Program-made: the position numbers and the translations under genes | Notes under the pieces: generated by a model | The model's input: the letters and a program-made list of their open reading frames with translations, nothing else | Databases searched by the model: none | What the model was told of the DNA's origin: nothing | In this document: in pieces, positions 26,519-35,379 of the stretch | Layout: each line of letters opens with the position of its first letter | Numbering within the stretch: the first letter of the stretch is position 1 | Assembly (NCBI GenBank): GCA_015063805.1 | Contig: SVTK01000007.1 | Span: 53,259-117,258, forward strand | From: Oscillospiraceae bacterium | GTDB lineage: Bacteria; Bacillota; Clostridia; Oscillospirales; CAG-272 | Direction: 5' to 3' | DNA: 64,000 nucleotides

Positions 26519-27292
26519 TTACTTCAATCCTTGCTGTTTCATCCAGATGGACATGATCAGTTTGTGAGGGAGAAGCTTCACCATCCGCACTTGATTGCGG
26601 ACGGGCAGCCCCAGGATCGACACATCCCGTCCCCGCTCCATATCCCGCAGGGCAAGCCTGACCACATCGTCTGAGGCGTAGGTGCGGTTGAAGTAGGTGA
26701 CGGTTTTCTTATCTCCCTGTTCTGCCCGGTCGAAAAACTCTGTCCGCACCCAGCCGGGGCAGACCGCCATAACCCGGATACCGCGGGGCTTCAGCTCCAC
26801 ATTCAGGGCACGGGAATAGCTGAGGACAAAGGCTTTGGAGGCGGCGTACACATTCATGTAGGGCACGGGCTGGAAGGAGGAGAGGGAGCCCAGCTGAAAG
26901 ATCTGCCCGCCTTCCTTCATATAGGGAAGGGTGTACTGGGTGATGGCGGTAAGGGCGCGGCAGTTGAGGTCGATCATCCCCAGGGTGTCCTCCATGGGTA
27001 CCTCATCGTGGCGGGCGAACTTTCCGTAACCTCCGGCGTTGACCAGGACCGCCACATGGGGAGCCTCGGCGGCAAGGAGATCACGGTATTCTGTAAGGGA
27101 GGCAGGATCGGTGAGATCCATGACCAGGGGACGGACAGGGGCGCGAAGCTGGCTGCCCAGAGCTTCCAGCCGCTCCCGCCGGCGGGCAATCACCCAAATC
27201 TCGTCAAAGGATTCGCGCTCATCCAGGCGGATAGCAAAATCTCTCCCCATTCCCGAGGAGGCGCCGGTAATGACGGCAATTTTCTTCTGCAT
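26519..27292 (-). CDS. Short-chain dehydrogenase/reductase
   Basis: 257 residues with the classical SDR plan: GASSGMG cofactor loop, VNAGG after strand 4, the catalytic Ser in LGSLSS and YAASK (Tyr-x-x-x-Lys), then VCPGWVRTEF. Arg residues after strand 2 (IARRRERL) suggest NADP. Start ATG 27292 with AAGGAG 8 nt upstream. Paired with the flavin oxidoreductase downstream; substrate not predictable. Confidence 0.88.
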   Translation of the reverse strand: MQKKIAVITGASSGMGRDFAIRLDERESFDEIWVIARRRERLEALGSQLRAPVRPLVMDLTDPASLTEYRDLLAAEAPHVAVLVNAGGYGKFARHDEVPMEDTLGMIDLNCRALTAITQYTLPYMKEGGQIFQLGSLSSFQPVPYMNVYAASKAFVLSYSRALNVELKPRGIRVMAVCPGWVRTEFFDRAEQGDKKTVTYFNRTYASDDVVRLALRDMERGRDVSILGLPVRNQVRMVKLLPHKLIMSIWMKQQGLK

Positions 27293-27323
27293 GGGAAAAT
27301 CTCCTTCCATTCAAACTAAGTCT

Positions 27324-27352
27324 ATTATACCGCAAATTCCGCCTTCATGCAA
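27324..27352 (-). promoter_or_regulatory. Promoter of SDR-flavoprotein operon
   Basis: Minus strand TTGCAT (27352-27347), 17-bp spacer, TATAAT (27329-27324). Confidence 0.7.
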
Positions 27353-27380
27353 GAATATGCCACAAAGTTTTGCTTTTCCC

Positions 27381-27409
27381 TTGACTTGCGGCGCAAAATG
27401 TGGGACAAT
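27381..27409 (+). promoter_or_regulatory. Promoter of flippase gene
   Basis: TTGACT (27381-27386), 17-bp spacer, GACAAT (27404-27409) with TG extension; back to back with the SDR promoter. Confidence 0.65.
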
Positions 27410-27449
27410 ATATAAGGTTATGTTCTTTCCCGCTTTCGGAGGTGACAAA

Positions 27450-28862
27450 ATGGCGCAGCGATCTGCGAATAAATATAAAACTTTGCTCTCCAACACGGCG
27501 ATATTAGGCGTGGGGACTTTCGCTTCCAAGTTGTTGGTCTATTTCCTCATGCCCCTCTATACCGCCTGCCTGTCCAGCGACCAGTTCGGCCGCGCCGACT
27601 TGATCGCACAGACGGCCAATCTGCTGATCCCCATCCTTTCCATCAGCATTTGCGATGCCGTCTTTCGCTTCACCCTGGACGGAGCGAAGGACAGGGGTGA
27701 GGTGCTGTCCTCGGGTCTGCTGATCCTGCTCTTTGGGGGCGTGGTTGGTGTTCCCGTCGCCCTTGTCTTTGAAGGGATTCCCTATTTTTCCGGGGGCTAC
27801 GGCTGGCTGATTATGGCCTATGTGCTGGCCTCCAACTTCCACACCCTCTGTGCCAACTACCTGCGAGCCTCGGGCAAGACCGGAATATTTGCTCTGCAGG
27901 GCATCTGTGCCACGGCCCTGACCATCGGCTTTAATCTGCTCTTTTTGCTGGGCTTTTCCATGAAGGTCACGGGCTATGTACTCTCGGTGGTGCTGGCCGA
28001 CGTGGCGGTGGGAATCGGACTGTTCCTCTTCTGCGGCCTTTGGCGCAGTGTGAACTTCCGCTCCGTTACCCGCGCACGGCTGGGGCAGATGCTGCGCTAC
28101 AGTGCACCCTTGATCCCCACTACCGTCTTCTGGTGGATCACCAATGTCTCCGACCGCTATATGGTGGCTTGGTTCTGCGGTGACGGGGTAAACGGCCTCT
28201 ACGCCGCCGCCTTCAAGATTCCCACTCTGCTGATCCTGGCATCGGGGATTTTCATCGAAGCCTGGCATTTCTCGGCGGTCACCGAGCAGGGAGACGGGCA
28301 GCAGTCCCGCTTCTTCTCCACCGTTTTCGACAGCTTTCAGGCGGTGATGTTCATGGCCGGGGCGGGGCTTTGTGCCTTTGCCAAGGTCTGCGCCGTCCTG
28401 CTCTTTGACGACAGCTACTATACCGCCTGGCAGTATATGCCGGTGCTCCTGCTGGCCACCGTCTTCTCCAGCCTGGTCACTTTTATGGGCAGCGTTTACC
28501 TGGTGGAGAAAAAGAGTGTCAATTCCTTCTACACTTCTCTCATCGGTGCGCTGGTCAATCTCGTGCTGAATTTCCTGCTGATCCCCATATGGGGCGCGCA
28601 GGGCGCGGCCATCGCCACCTTTGCCTGCTATCTTGTGGTCTTCATCATCCGCGCATGGAACACCCAGCGGTATATCCGCTTCGATCTGCATCCCGTTAAG
28701 CTGACGGTGAACACCCTCCTGCTGGGTGGGCAGTGTGCCCTGATGCTGGCTGAGCCGCCCCTGTGGTGGCTGTGGCAGGGGGGGATCGTTTTGGCGGTGC
28801 TGGTCATCAACGCCGGCCCTATTCTGCGGGGGATCCTGCAGGTCCTACGCCGGGGAAGATGA
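27450..28862 (+). CDS. Wzx-like polysaccharide flippase (MOP superfamily)
   Basis: 470-residue protein with about 12-14 membrane segments, of the oligosaccharide flippase/MATE-like superfamily (starts NTAILGVGTFASKLLVYFLMPLYT, with the family-typical GRADLI region and a later ITNVSDRYMVAWF). It should move a lipid-linked glycan across the cytoplasmic membrane. GGAGGTG directly before ATG 27450 sets the start. No glycosyltransferase genes are adjacent, so the cargo is not indicated. Confidence 0.82.
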   Translation: MAQRSANKYKTLLSNTAILGVGTFASKLLVYFLMPLYTACLSSDQFGRADLIAQTANLLIPILSISICDAVFRFTLDGAKDRGEVLSSGLLILLFGGVVGVPVALVFEGIPYFSGGYGWLIMAYVLASNFHTLCANYLRASGKTGIFALQGICATALTIGFNLLFLLGFSMKVTGYVLSVVLADVAVGIGLFLFCGLWRSVNFRSVTRARLGQMLRYSAPLIPTTVFWWITNVSDRYMVAWFCGDGVNGLYAAAFKIPTLLILASGIFIEAWHFSAVTEQGDGQQSRFFSTVFDSFQAVMFMAGAGLCAFAKVCAVLLFDDSYYTAWQYMPVLLLATVFSSLVTFMGSVYLVEKKSVNSFYTSLIGALVNLVLNFLLIPIWGAQGAAIATFACYLVVFIIRAWNTQRYIRFDLHPVKLTVNTLLLGGQCALMLAEPPLWWLWQGGIVLAVLVINAGPILRGILQVLRRGR

Positions 28863-28902
28863 CGGCGGTTCGCCCGAAACGACAGAATTTTCCCAAAAGC
28901 TC

Positions 28903-28931
28903 TTGCTTTTTTGCGCGATTTGGCGTATACT
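28903..28931 (+). promoter_or_regulatory. Promoter of mrp
   Basis: TTGCTT (28903-28908), 17-bp spacer, TATACT (28926-28931). Confidence 0.65.
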
Positions 28932-28966
28932 AATCATAATCACATTTTGCAAAAGGAAGTGTAATC

Positions 28967-29800
28967 ATGGTAGAAGAATGCACCCACAACTGTTCCACCT
29001 GCACGGCAAATTGCTCGTCGCGGGAGAAAACCGATTTCCACGAAGCCCCCAATCCCAAGAGCTCCATCAAGCACGTCATTGGAGTCGTCAGCGGCAAGGG
29101 CGGCGTCGGTAAGTCGCTGGTCAGCACCATGCTGGCAGTCGAGCTGCAGCGACGCGGCAACCATGTTGCCATTCTGGACGCGGATATTACCGGCCCCTCC
29201 ATCCCCAAGGCCTTCGGCCTTCATTCCTCCTTTGCGCCTGTCGAAGGAGATGAGAGCGGGCTGATCCCCCCCAAGTCCAAGACCGGCATCGATATCATTT
29301 CTGTCAATCTGCTCCTTGACGATGAGACAAAGCCCGTAGTTTGGCGCGGCCCCGTGATCGCAGGTACCGTCAAGCAGTTCTGGACCGACGTGATCTACGA
29401 GGACGTGGATTATCTGATCATCGACTGCCCTCCCGGCACCGGTGACGTTCCCCTCACCATTTTCCAGACCATCAAGCTGGACGGCATTATCATCGTTTCC
29501 TCTCCCCAGGAGCTGGTTTCCATGATCGTCTCCAAGATGGCCAACATGGCGAATATGATGGATATTCCCGTGCTGGGTCTGGTGGAGAACATGAGCTATG
29601 TCAAATGCCCCGACTGTGGTAAGGAAATCAAGGTCTTCGGTGACAGCCACATTGATCAGATCGCTGACAAGTTCGGCTACGATCTGCTGGCGCAGATCCC
29701 CCTGGATTCCAAGGTCGCGGCCATGGTAGACCGCGGTATGATCGAGCTGATGGAGAACGACTACCTGGCAAAGGCGGCTGACAAGGTCGAATCCCTGTAA
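28967..29800 (+). CDS. Mrp/NBP35-family iron-sulfur carrier ATPase
   Basis: 277-residue P-loop ATPase of the Mrp/NBP35/ApbC group, which carries and inserts Fe-S clusters into cytosolic proteins. Seen: a Cys-rich N-terminus (CTHNCSTCTANC, residues 5-16) like that of NBP35-type members, deviant Walker A GKGGVGKS (about 43-50), DADITGPSIPKAFG, DCPPGTGD, and the C-terminal CPDC pair that binds the bridging cluster. Monocistronic between its own promoter and a strong terminator. Confidence 0.92.
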   Translation: MVEECTHNCSTCTANCSSREKTDFHEAPNPKSSIKHVIGVVSGKGGVGKSLVSTMLAVELQRRGNHVAILDADITGPSIPKAFGLHSSFAPVEGDESGLIPPKSKTGIDIISVNLLLDDETKPVVWRGPVIAGTVKQFWTDVIYEDVDYLIIDCPPGTGDVPLTIFQTIKLDGIIIVSSPQELVSMIVSKMANMANMMDIPVLGLVENMSYVKCPDCGKEIKVFGDSHIDQIADKFGYDLLAQIPLDSKVAAMVDRGMIELMENDYLAKAADKVESL

Positions 29801-29811
29801 TCCGGCAAACA

Positions 29812-29848
29812 AAAAAGATGCACACCTGCGGGTGTGCATCTTTTTGTT
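29812..29848. terminator. Bidirectional terminator between mrp and murE
   Basis: About 15-bp stem (29812-29826 with 29831-29845) with A-rich left and T-rich right ends; it touches the murE stop. Confidence 0.88.
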
Positions 29849-31349
29849 AAAACGCAGTGCGGAGCTTTGCCGCACAGGCATGGAGAATGGCGCGCTCGTC
29901 AAAGGGAACCTTCTCTCCGCGGATCAGCTGATAATCTTCGTGCCCCTTGCCGGCCAGGAGCACAATGTCCCCCGGTTTTGCCCCGTAAACGGCGGCGCGG
30001 ATGGCATCGTGACGGTCGGGGAAGATCATGAAGGGTGCTCCGTTGGGGGTAAATGCAGCAGCAATGTCGTCAATGATGGCCTCGGGATCTTCAAAATCGG
30101 GATTGTCCGAGGTGAGGATAGCCAGATCGCAGAGCTCGTTTGCCACCGCCCCAAGTTCAGGACGGCGCATTTGGGTACGCCCGCCCACCGAGCCGAAGAG
30201 GCAGATCAACCGGGCAGGGGAATAGCAGCGCAGGGTCTCCAGTGCGGCCCGGAGGCTCACCCCGTTGTGGGCGTAGTCAATGAGGAAGGTGACCTCAGGC
30301 AGAATATCTACCGGCTCAAACCGCCCCTTGATGGAGATGCTTGCCAGTGCCCCGGCGATCTCCTCCACGGAGAGGCCGAAGTGCAGTCCCACCGCTGTTG
30401 CACAAAGGGCGTTGTGTACGTTGAATTCTCCGGGCAGAGGGAGGGAGATCGCACATTCCTTCCCCCCGTGGATGCAGACAAATTCCACCCCCAGCCGGCT
30501 GTCCCGGCGGAAGAGGGAGATATCCCTGGCGTATAGATCGGCTTCGCGGGAAACAGAGCAAAGAAGCGGCCGGCCGGTACTGCCCGCCAGCATTTCCGGC
30601 GTGGCGGGATCGTCGGCGTTGGCGATGATGCACTCGGCACCGTAGTCGGTGAACAGGGAGTGCTTGCAGTCCCGATAGTGCTCGAAGGTGGGGTGCTCCA
30701 CACCGCCGATGTGGTCGTGGGAGAGATTGGTGAAGATACAGAGAGGGAAACGAATCCCCAGCACTCGCCGCAGATAGAGGGCCTGGGAGGACACCTCAAG
30801 GGCGACAACTTTGACCCCCGCATCGGCCATTTTGCGCAGATAATAGTGTAGTTCACAGCTTTCCGGGGTAGTATTGACCGTAGGATAGAAGTGCCCGCAG
30901 AACTGAATGCCGTTAGAACCGATGTAGCCGGCGGAAATGTCGTTTTCCTCTAAAATGTGGCGAATCAGCAGGGCGGTGGTGGTCTTTCCCTTGGTGCCGG
31001 TGATGCCGATGACGGTCATCTCCCGGGCAGGATAGCCATAAAAGGCGGCGGACAGCTCTGCCAGGGCGGCGCGGCTGTCCCTGACGGTAATCACCGCAGC
31101 ATCCTCGGGCAGATCCAGCGGGCGTTCTGCCACAAATGCACGGCATCCCTGCAGGTATGCCCGCCCGGCGTAGGCATGGCCGTCCTGTACCGCACCGCGG
31201 ATGCAGACGAAAAGGGAATCTGCCCCGGTCTTGCGGGAATCGGGACTCAGCACCGCAATGGGTGCATCGGCCCGTTCGGGCGTGAGCGCGGGGGTGTCGG
31301 TCAGATAAATCGGGGAGATTGCCCCGATCAGTTGAGCGAGTGTGATCAT
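29847..31349 (-). CDS. murE: UDP-MurNAc-tripeptide synthetase MurE, atypical residue-3 motif
   Basis: Cytoplasmic Mur ligase that adds the third stem-peptide residue to UDP-MurNAc-L-Ala-D-Glu. 500 residues with the three Mur domains: ATP loop GITGTKGKTTTA, EVSSQAL, FTNLSHDHI and the C-terminal ligase domain. The specificity motif, DNPR in meso-diaminopimelate enzymes, reads DNPD (415-418), so the Arg that holds the second carboxylate of diaminopimelate is missing; L-lysine or another diamino acid is more likely, by inference. Start ATG overlaps the racemase stop by 4 nt. It ends the asparagine synthase - ligase - racemase operon. A second murE may exist elsewhere. Confidence 0.92.
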   Translation of the reverse strand: MITLAQLIGAISPIYLTDTPALTPERADAPIAVLSPDSRKTGADSLFVCIRGAVQDGHAYAGRAYLQGCRAFVAERPLDLPEDAAVITVRDSRAALAELSAAFYGYPAREMTVIGITGTKGKTTTALLIRHILEENDISAGYIGSNGIQFCGHFYPTVNTTPESCELHYYLRKMADAGVKVVALEVSSQALYLRRVLGIRFPLCIFTNLSHDHIGGVEHPTFEHYRDCKHSLFTDYGAECIIANADDPATPEMLAGSTGRPLLCSVSREADLYARDISLFRRDSRLGVEFVCIHGGKECAISLPLPGEFNVHNALCATAVGLHFGLSVEEIAGALASISIKGRFEPVDILPEVTFLIDYAHNGVSLRAALETLRCYSPARLICLFGSVGGRTQMRRPELGAVANELCDLAILTSDNPDFEDPEAIIDDIAAAFTPNGAPFMIFPDRHDAIRAAVYGAKPGDIVLLAGKGHEDYQLIRGEKVPFDERAILHACAAKLRTAF

Positions 31350-32074
31350 CGGATAGCCTCCGTCAGATCGGCATCAAAGCCGACGGGTCGTTTGCCGCAG
31401 ACAAGAATGGAACGAAGGGCCAGGGCATCCAGGGAATCGAAATAGGGGGCACTCAGCCCCGCATCCCGGCGGAGAAGGGACAGCTCGGTACAGCCCAGCA
31501 CCAGCCGCTCACAGCCCAGCCCCAGCAGACGCGCCGAGAGAGCAGAGAAGGCGGTGAGGTCGGGGGCTTTCCCCTGCTTGATGGAGGCGTAGATCAGCTC
31601 ATTGAGCTGTGCCTGCTCTTCGGGCGAGGGAAGCACGCAGGTCATGCCGAATCGCTCGGCCACATGAGCATAGCCTCCTGCAGCGGCAGTTCCCGCCGTG
31701 GCCAGCAGACCGAAGGTCTTGACACCCATGGACGCAAGAGCGTGCACCGTCTCATAAATGATGTTGATGACGGGAACGGAAAGTGCCTCCGCCAGGGCAT
31801 CGTAGAAGTAGTGCGCTGTGTTGCAGGGAATGGCGATTACATCAGCCCCTGCCGCAATCAGTACTCTGGAATCCTCCAGCATACGGGGCAGGGGATCTTC
31901 GGCGGATTTCCCCAAAATAAAAGCAGTACGGTCGGGGGTGGTTGCGCTGCTGGACAGGATCAGATCAAGGTGATCCTGGTCGCAGGAGGCCTCTGTGTGG
32001 CGGGTCAGCAGTTCATAGAAATACACCGACGCCATGGGACCGAGCCCCCCCAGAATGCCCAGCTTTTTTGTCAT
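31346..32074 (-). CDS. Aspartate/glutamate racemase family protein, probable aspartate racemase
   Basis: 242-residue cofactor-independent racemase. Both catalytic Cys motifs are present (IPCNTAHYF and LGCTELS), and the start MTKKLGILGGLGPMAS is typical of the aspartate racemase branch rather than MurI. ATG 32074 lies 8 nt after an AGGAG that overlaps the stop of the upstream gene; a GTG at 32080 is too close to it. It would supply D-aspartate to the adjacent D-aspartate-ligase-like enzyme. Confidence 0.85.
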   Translation of the reverse strand: MTKKLGILGGLGPMASVYFYELLTRHTEASCDQDHLDLILSSSATTPDRTAFILGKSAEDPLPRMLEDSRVLIAAGADVIAIPCNTAHYFYDALAEALSVPVINIIYETVHALASMGVKTFGLLATAGTAAAGGYAHVAERFGMTCVLPSPEEQAQLNELIYASIKQGKAPDLTAFSALSARLLGLGCERLVLGCTELSLLRRDAGLSAPYFDSLDALALRSILVCGKRPVGFDADLTEAIR

Positions 32075-32087
32075 ATCCACCGCTCCT

Positions 32088-33311
32088 TTATTTGCAGTAT
32101 TTTTTGTATTTTGCGTAGTGTCCCAGCAGATGGCGGATCACCCACAGCAGGCGGCGGGGATTGCCCCGCAGATCGTCGCGGCACCAAAGGGCAGAGGTGG
32201 ACTTGCCTGCCCGGCGAAGGGCGGCAGCCTTTGCCTTCACCGCCTCGTCCCGCACATAACGCTTGACCACGCCCCAGGGAACGCAGTGCCAAAGATGTTC
32301 GCTGTCGCAGTCCACATTCTCCAGCGGTTCATCGGTGAAGTAATCCCGAATCACCAGCTCGGCAATGTTGATGCCGGCGGCGGTGATGTAATGGTTGCTC
32401 CGCCCCTGACGAAGGTTGATCTCGAAGAAACGCAGGGAACCGTCCCGCTCGTCATACTTGATGTCGAAGTTGGCAAAGCCCCGATAGCCGAGATCCTCCA
32501 GCAGAGCGCGGACACGGTCGGTCAATTCTTTGTTCTGCTCGATCATAATGGCGGCATGGTTGCCCCGTCCCTTGGGGGTGTGCTCCTCCAGCATGACGTG
32601 CCCCAAACAGGTCATCTTTACCTTGCAGTCCCGGTCGGAGTAAGTGGTGAGAACGTGCATATAGGCATCCTCCCCGGGGATCATGTCCTGAACGATCATG
32701 CGCTCAGTGTAACCCGCGGCATAAATCTGACGGATAATGGCCTCTGCCTGTGCAGGAGAATCCGCCACATAAACCTTCTGCATTCCGTCAAAAGGGTGCT
32801 TCCAGTACTCAATGCTGGAAGAAGGCTTTACAATCAGCGGATAGCCAAACCCCAGCGCATCGGGCTCAAGCCACGCAGGAGTGAAATCTGCAGTGAGCAC
32901 CTTGGTCTTGGGATAAGGGATTCCATACTCATCACAGAGGGCGTAGAAATCCGCCTTGCTCACCAGTCTGTCCCGCAGAGGGGCATCAATGTAAGGGATG
33001 ATGTAGTAGGGCTCCAGCTCCGCTTTGCAGGAGATGAGCAGGGAGGCGTAGTCATCGGTGCATCCCAATGCCACCAGGGGTTCGTCGGGGTGCTTCTTCG
33101 CGAAATCCACCAGAACCTCCACCAAAATATCGGGATTGTCCAGATTGGGTACCGCGGTGAAATTCAAAAAACGGGAATACTGGGTCTGCCCCAGGGGGTA
33201 GCGGCCGAAGGCCTGCGCCTTGACGCCGCAGGCCTCATAAAACGCCCGCGACAGGGTATAACAGTTCAGATCCGCACCCAGCAGAACGGGGATAAGGTTA
33301 ATATCTTTCAT
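32088..33311 (-). CDS. ATP-grasp enzyme resembling D-aspartate ligase
   Basis: 407 residues. It starts with an LIPVLLGADLNCY segment followed by an ATP-grasp core (KPSSS nucleotide-binding Lys near 190, MIVQDMIPGEDAYMH, and a metal-binding FFEINLRQGRSNHY). The layout resembles the AslFm D-aspartate ligase of Enterococcus, which attaches D-Asp to the epsilon-amine of L-Lys in peptidoglycan precursors. Upstream asparagine synthase and downstream racemase fit that function well. Start ATG with AAGGA 9 nt upstream. A generic carboxylate-amine ligase remains possible. Confidence 0.75.
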   Translation of the reverse strand: MKDINLIPVLLGADLNCYTLSRAFYEACGVKAQAFGRYPLGQTQYSRFLNFTAVPNLDNPDILVEVLVDFAKKHPDEPLVALGCTDDYASLLISCKAELEPYYIIPYIDAPLRDRLVSKADFYALCDEYGIPYPKTKVLTADFTPAWLEPDALGFGYPLIVKPSSSIEYWKHPFDGMQKVYVADSPAQAEAIIRQIYAAGYTERMIVQDMIPGEDAYMHVLTTYSDRDCKVKMTCLGHVMLEEHTPKGRGNHAAIMIEQNKELTDRVRALLEDLGYRGFANFDIKYDERDGSLRFFEINLRQGRSNHYITAAGINIAELVIRDYFTDEPLENVDCDSEHLWHCVPWGVVKRYVRDEAVKAKAAALRRAGKSTSALWCRDDLRGNPRRLLWVIRHLLGHYAKYKKYCK

Positions 33312-33364
33312 AATCTATGTCCTTTTTGCCTAACATATTTATCCAAACCAAAATCAAATCGGTC

Positions 33365-33441
33365 GGTTGAAAAGTTTTTGCGGGGGCCCGGGGGAGCTTT
33401 TTTCAAAAAGCGCCCCCGGCGGGGTACGGGGCAGCGCCCCG
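33365..33441. repeat. GC-rich intergenic hairpin element
   Basis: Begins TTGAAAAGTTTTTGCGGGGG, then an imperfect stem of CCGGGGGAGC with GCGCCCCCGG around a T6CA5 core, then a second hairpin GGGGCAGCGCCCC. It fills the gap between asparagine synthase and ligase genes. A related A/T part (AAAACTTTTGAAAAAGTTTT) recurs in the rRNA leader at 63791-63811. It looks like a dispersed repeat that may act as an attenuator inside this operon; copy number in the genome is unknown to me. Confidence 0.55.
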
Positions 33442-33446
33442 CGTCC

Positions 33447-35297
33447 TCAATCCATTCGCTTAAAATCCACAAAGAAGCACTTGTACCACACAAGGAAGGT
33501 GTACACCGTCCAGATCTTGCGGCCGTTGTTGGCCTTGCCGTTGTAGTGATCCTCCAGCATACGGCAAAGGGCATCGACGTCAAAAAATTCTCCCGCATAC
33601 TCGGCGGTGAAGGCCTCCCGCACCAGATTGTACCAGCGCTCCTCCCGCAGCCAGAACCGGATGGGGACAGGGAAGCCCTTCTTGGGGCGGGTCGCCCATT
33701 CATCGGGCAGCGTGCGGTTGGCAGCCTTCCGCAGAACATACTTGGTGCCCTTCTCGTTGATGCGGTAGGCGGTAGGAATGGTCTGGGCCAGCGCCATGAC
33801 CTCCCGATCCAGGAAAGGTACCCGAAGCTCCAGGGAGTGGGCCATGCTCATCTTGTCGGCCTTGAGGAGAATGTCCCCCGGCAGCCACAGACAGAGGTCG
33901 AGATACTGCTTCTTGGTCAACTCGTCCTTGCCCTTCACCCGTGCATAGATGGGCGCGGCAATCTCCTTCGGCGATTTCCCTCCGCGGCAATCGGGACGCA
34001 GAACCGCCAGCGCTTCCTTCTCAGGGAAGACCCTCGCCTGCCCGATGAACCAGTCCTCGGGGCGGCCGGTGCATTTGATGAGGAAGTCGTGCCCCTTGAA
34101 ATAGGGCAGCCGTGCAGCCACAGCCCCTGCCGCCCGGCGCAGGAAGGCGGGCAGCTTCTTGTACTTGCGCATCAGCGGCGTTTCGTCATACCACTCGTAC
34201 CCCGCAAAAATCTCGTCCGCACCCTCACCGGAGAGGACCACCGTAACGTGCTCCCGTGCCAGCTGTGCCAAAAAGTACAGGGGCACCGAGGAGGGATTGG
34301 ACTGGGGCTCGTCCATGTGATACTGAATGGTGGGGAATGCCGCAAAGCACTCCTCGGGGGTCAGCATCTTTTTGAAATTCTTCACCCCAAGCCGTGTCGA
34401 CAGCTCAGCAGCTTCATCGGTTTCGTTGAAACGATCCACTGCAAAGCCCACAGAGAAGGTTTCGTCAGGCATCAGTGCGGCGGTAATATAGCTGGAATCC
34501 ACGCCGCCGGAGAGGAAGGAGCCTACCTTCACATCGCTGATGCGGTGTGCTGCCACCGATTCCCGGACGCAGACATCAAGCTTTTCTACATATTCGTCAA
34601 AACTGCCATCCCGGGCAGAAAAATCGATATCCCAGTAGCGGCTGATCTGCATCTCGCCCTCGGCAGTAAGGGAAAAACTGTGGGCAGGGGGAAGCTTGTA
34701 CACCCCTTCAAAGAAGGTCTCCTCCCCCGAGGAATACTGGAAGGTCAGATAGGGCCGCAGGGCATCGCGGTTGACGGCGGGGGTGAAACCGGGATGCTCA
34801 AGAAAACTCTTGATCTCTGAGCCGAAGAGCAGACTGCCGTCAGCCAGTTTGGCGTAGTAGAAGGGCTTGATGCCGAAATGGTCCCGGGTGCCGAAAAGAG
34901 TATGTTTTGCCTTGTCCCAGATGACAAAGGCAAACATCCCCCGCAGGCGGCGGACCAGGGCATCCCCGCCGAACTCCTCATAGCCGTGCACCAGTACCTC
35001 GCTGTCGGTTTGGGTGCGGAAGGTGTGGCCGGCGGCAATAAGCTCCCGGCGCAGATCCATGAAATTGTAGATCTCGCCGTTGAAAACAGCGACTACGGAA
35101 CCATCCTCATTGAATATGGGCTGCCCCGCCTCCTCCGAGAGGTCGATGATGCTCAGACGGCGGAAGCCGAGGGCAATTTCCTCATCCAGATAGCTGCCCG
35201 CCATGTCGGGGCCGCGGTGGATGATCCGGTTCATCATATTGTTCAAAATCTGCTCTCTGCGGTCAATCATTCCGCTGAAGCCGACAAAACCACACAT
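33447..35297 (-). CDS. Glutamine-hydrolysing asparagine synthase family protein (AsnB/AsnH-like)
   Basis: 616 residues. N-terminal class II glutaminase domain (catalytic Cys2 in MCGFVGFSG, RRLSIIDLS, FNGEIYN) and a C-terminal synthetase domain with the PP-loop SFLSGGVDSS and LSGEGADEIFAGY. The family makes asparagine or amidates side chains; AsnH-type members amidate D-Asp in Lactococcus peptidoglycan. Here it stands first in an operon with a D-Asp-ligase-like enzyme and a racemase, which favours the cell-wall role. Start ATG with AGGA 9 nt upstream. Ordinary asparagine supply remains possible. Confidence 0.88.
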   Translation of the reverse strand: MCGFVGFSGMIDRREQILNNMMNRIIHRGPDMAGSYLDEEIALGFRRLSIIDLSEEAGQPIFNEDGSVVAVFNGEIYNFMDLRRELIAAGHTFRTQTDSEVLVHGYEEFGGDALVRRLRGMFAFVIWDKAKHTLFGTRDHFGIKPFYYAKLADGSLLFGSEIKSFLEHPGFTPAVNRDALRPYLTFQYSSGEETFFEGVYKLPPAHSFSLTAEGEMQISRYWDIDFSARDGSFDEYVEKLDVCVRESVAAHRISDVKVGSFLSGGVDSSYITAALMPDETFSVGFAVDRFNETDEAAELSTRLGVKNFKKMLTPEECFAAFPTIQYHMDEPQSNPSSVPLYFLAQLAREHVTVVLSGEGADEIFAGYEWYDETPLMRKYKKLPAFLRRAAGAVAARLPYFKGHDFLIKCTGRPEDWFIGQARVFPEKEALAVLRPDCRGGKSPKEIAAPIYARVKGKDELTKKQYLDLCLWLPGDILLKADKMSMAHSLELRVPFLDREVMALAQTIPTAYRINEKGTKYVLRKAANRTLPDEWATRPKKGFPVPIRFWLREERWYNLVREAFTAEYAGEFFDVDALCRMLEDHYNGKANNGRKIWTVYTFLVWYKCFFVDFKRMD

Positions 35298-35350
35298 AGA
35301 TCAATATCCTGCTTTCTTTTCTGTCATAGGGCATATCATTACAGTATACC

Positions 35351-35379
35351 ATTATATCACAGAAGAAGAGAAAAATAAA
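35351..35379 (-). promoter_or_regulatory. Promoter of asparagine synthase operon
   Basis: Minus strand: TATAAT (35356-35351) with TG extension; the -35 region at 17-bp spacing (TTTATT) is weak. Confidence 0.55.
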
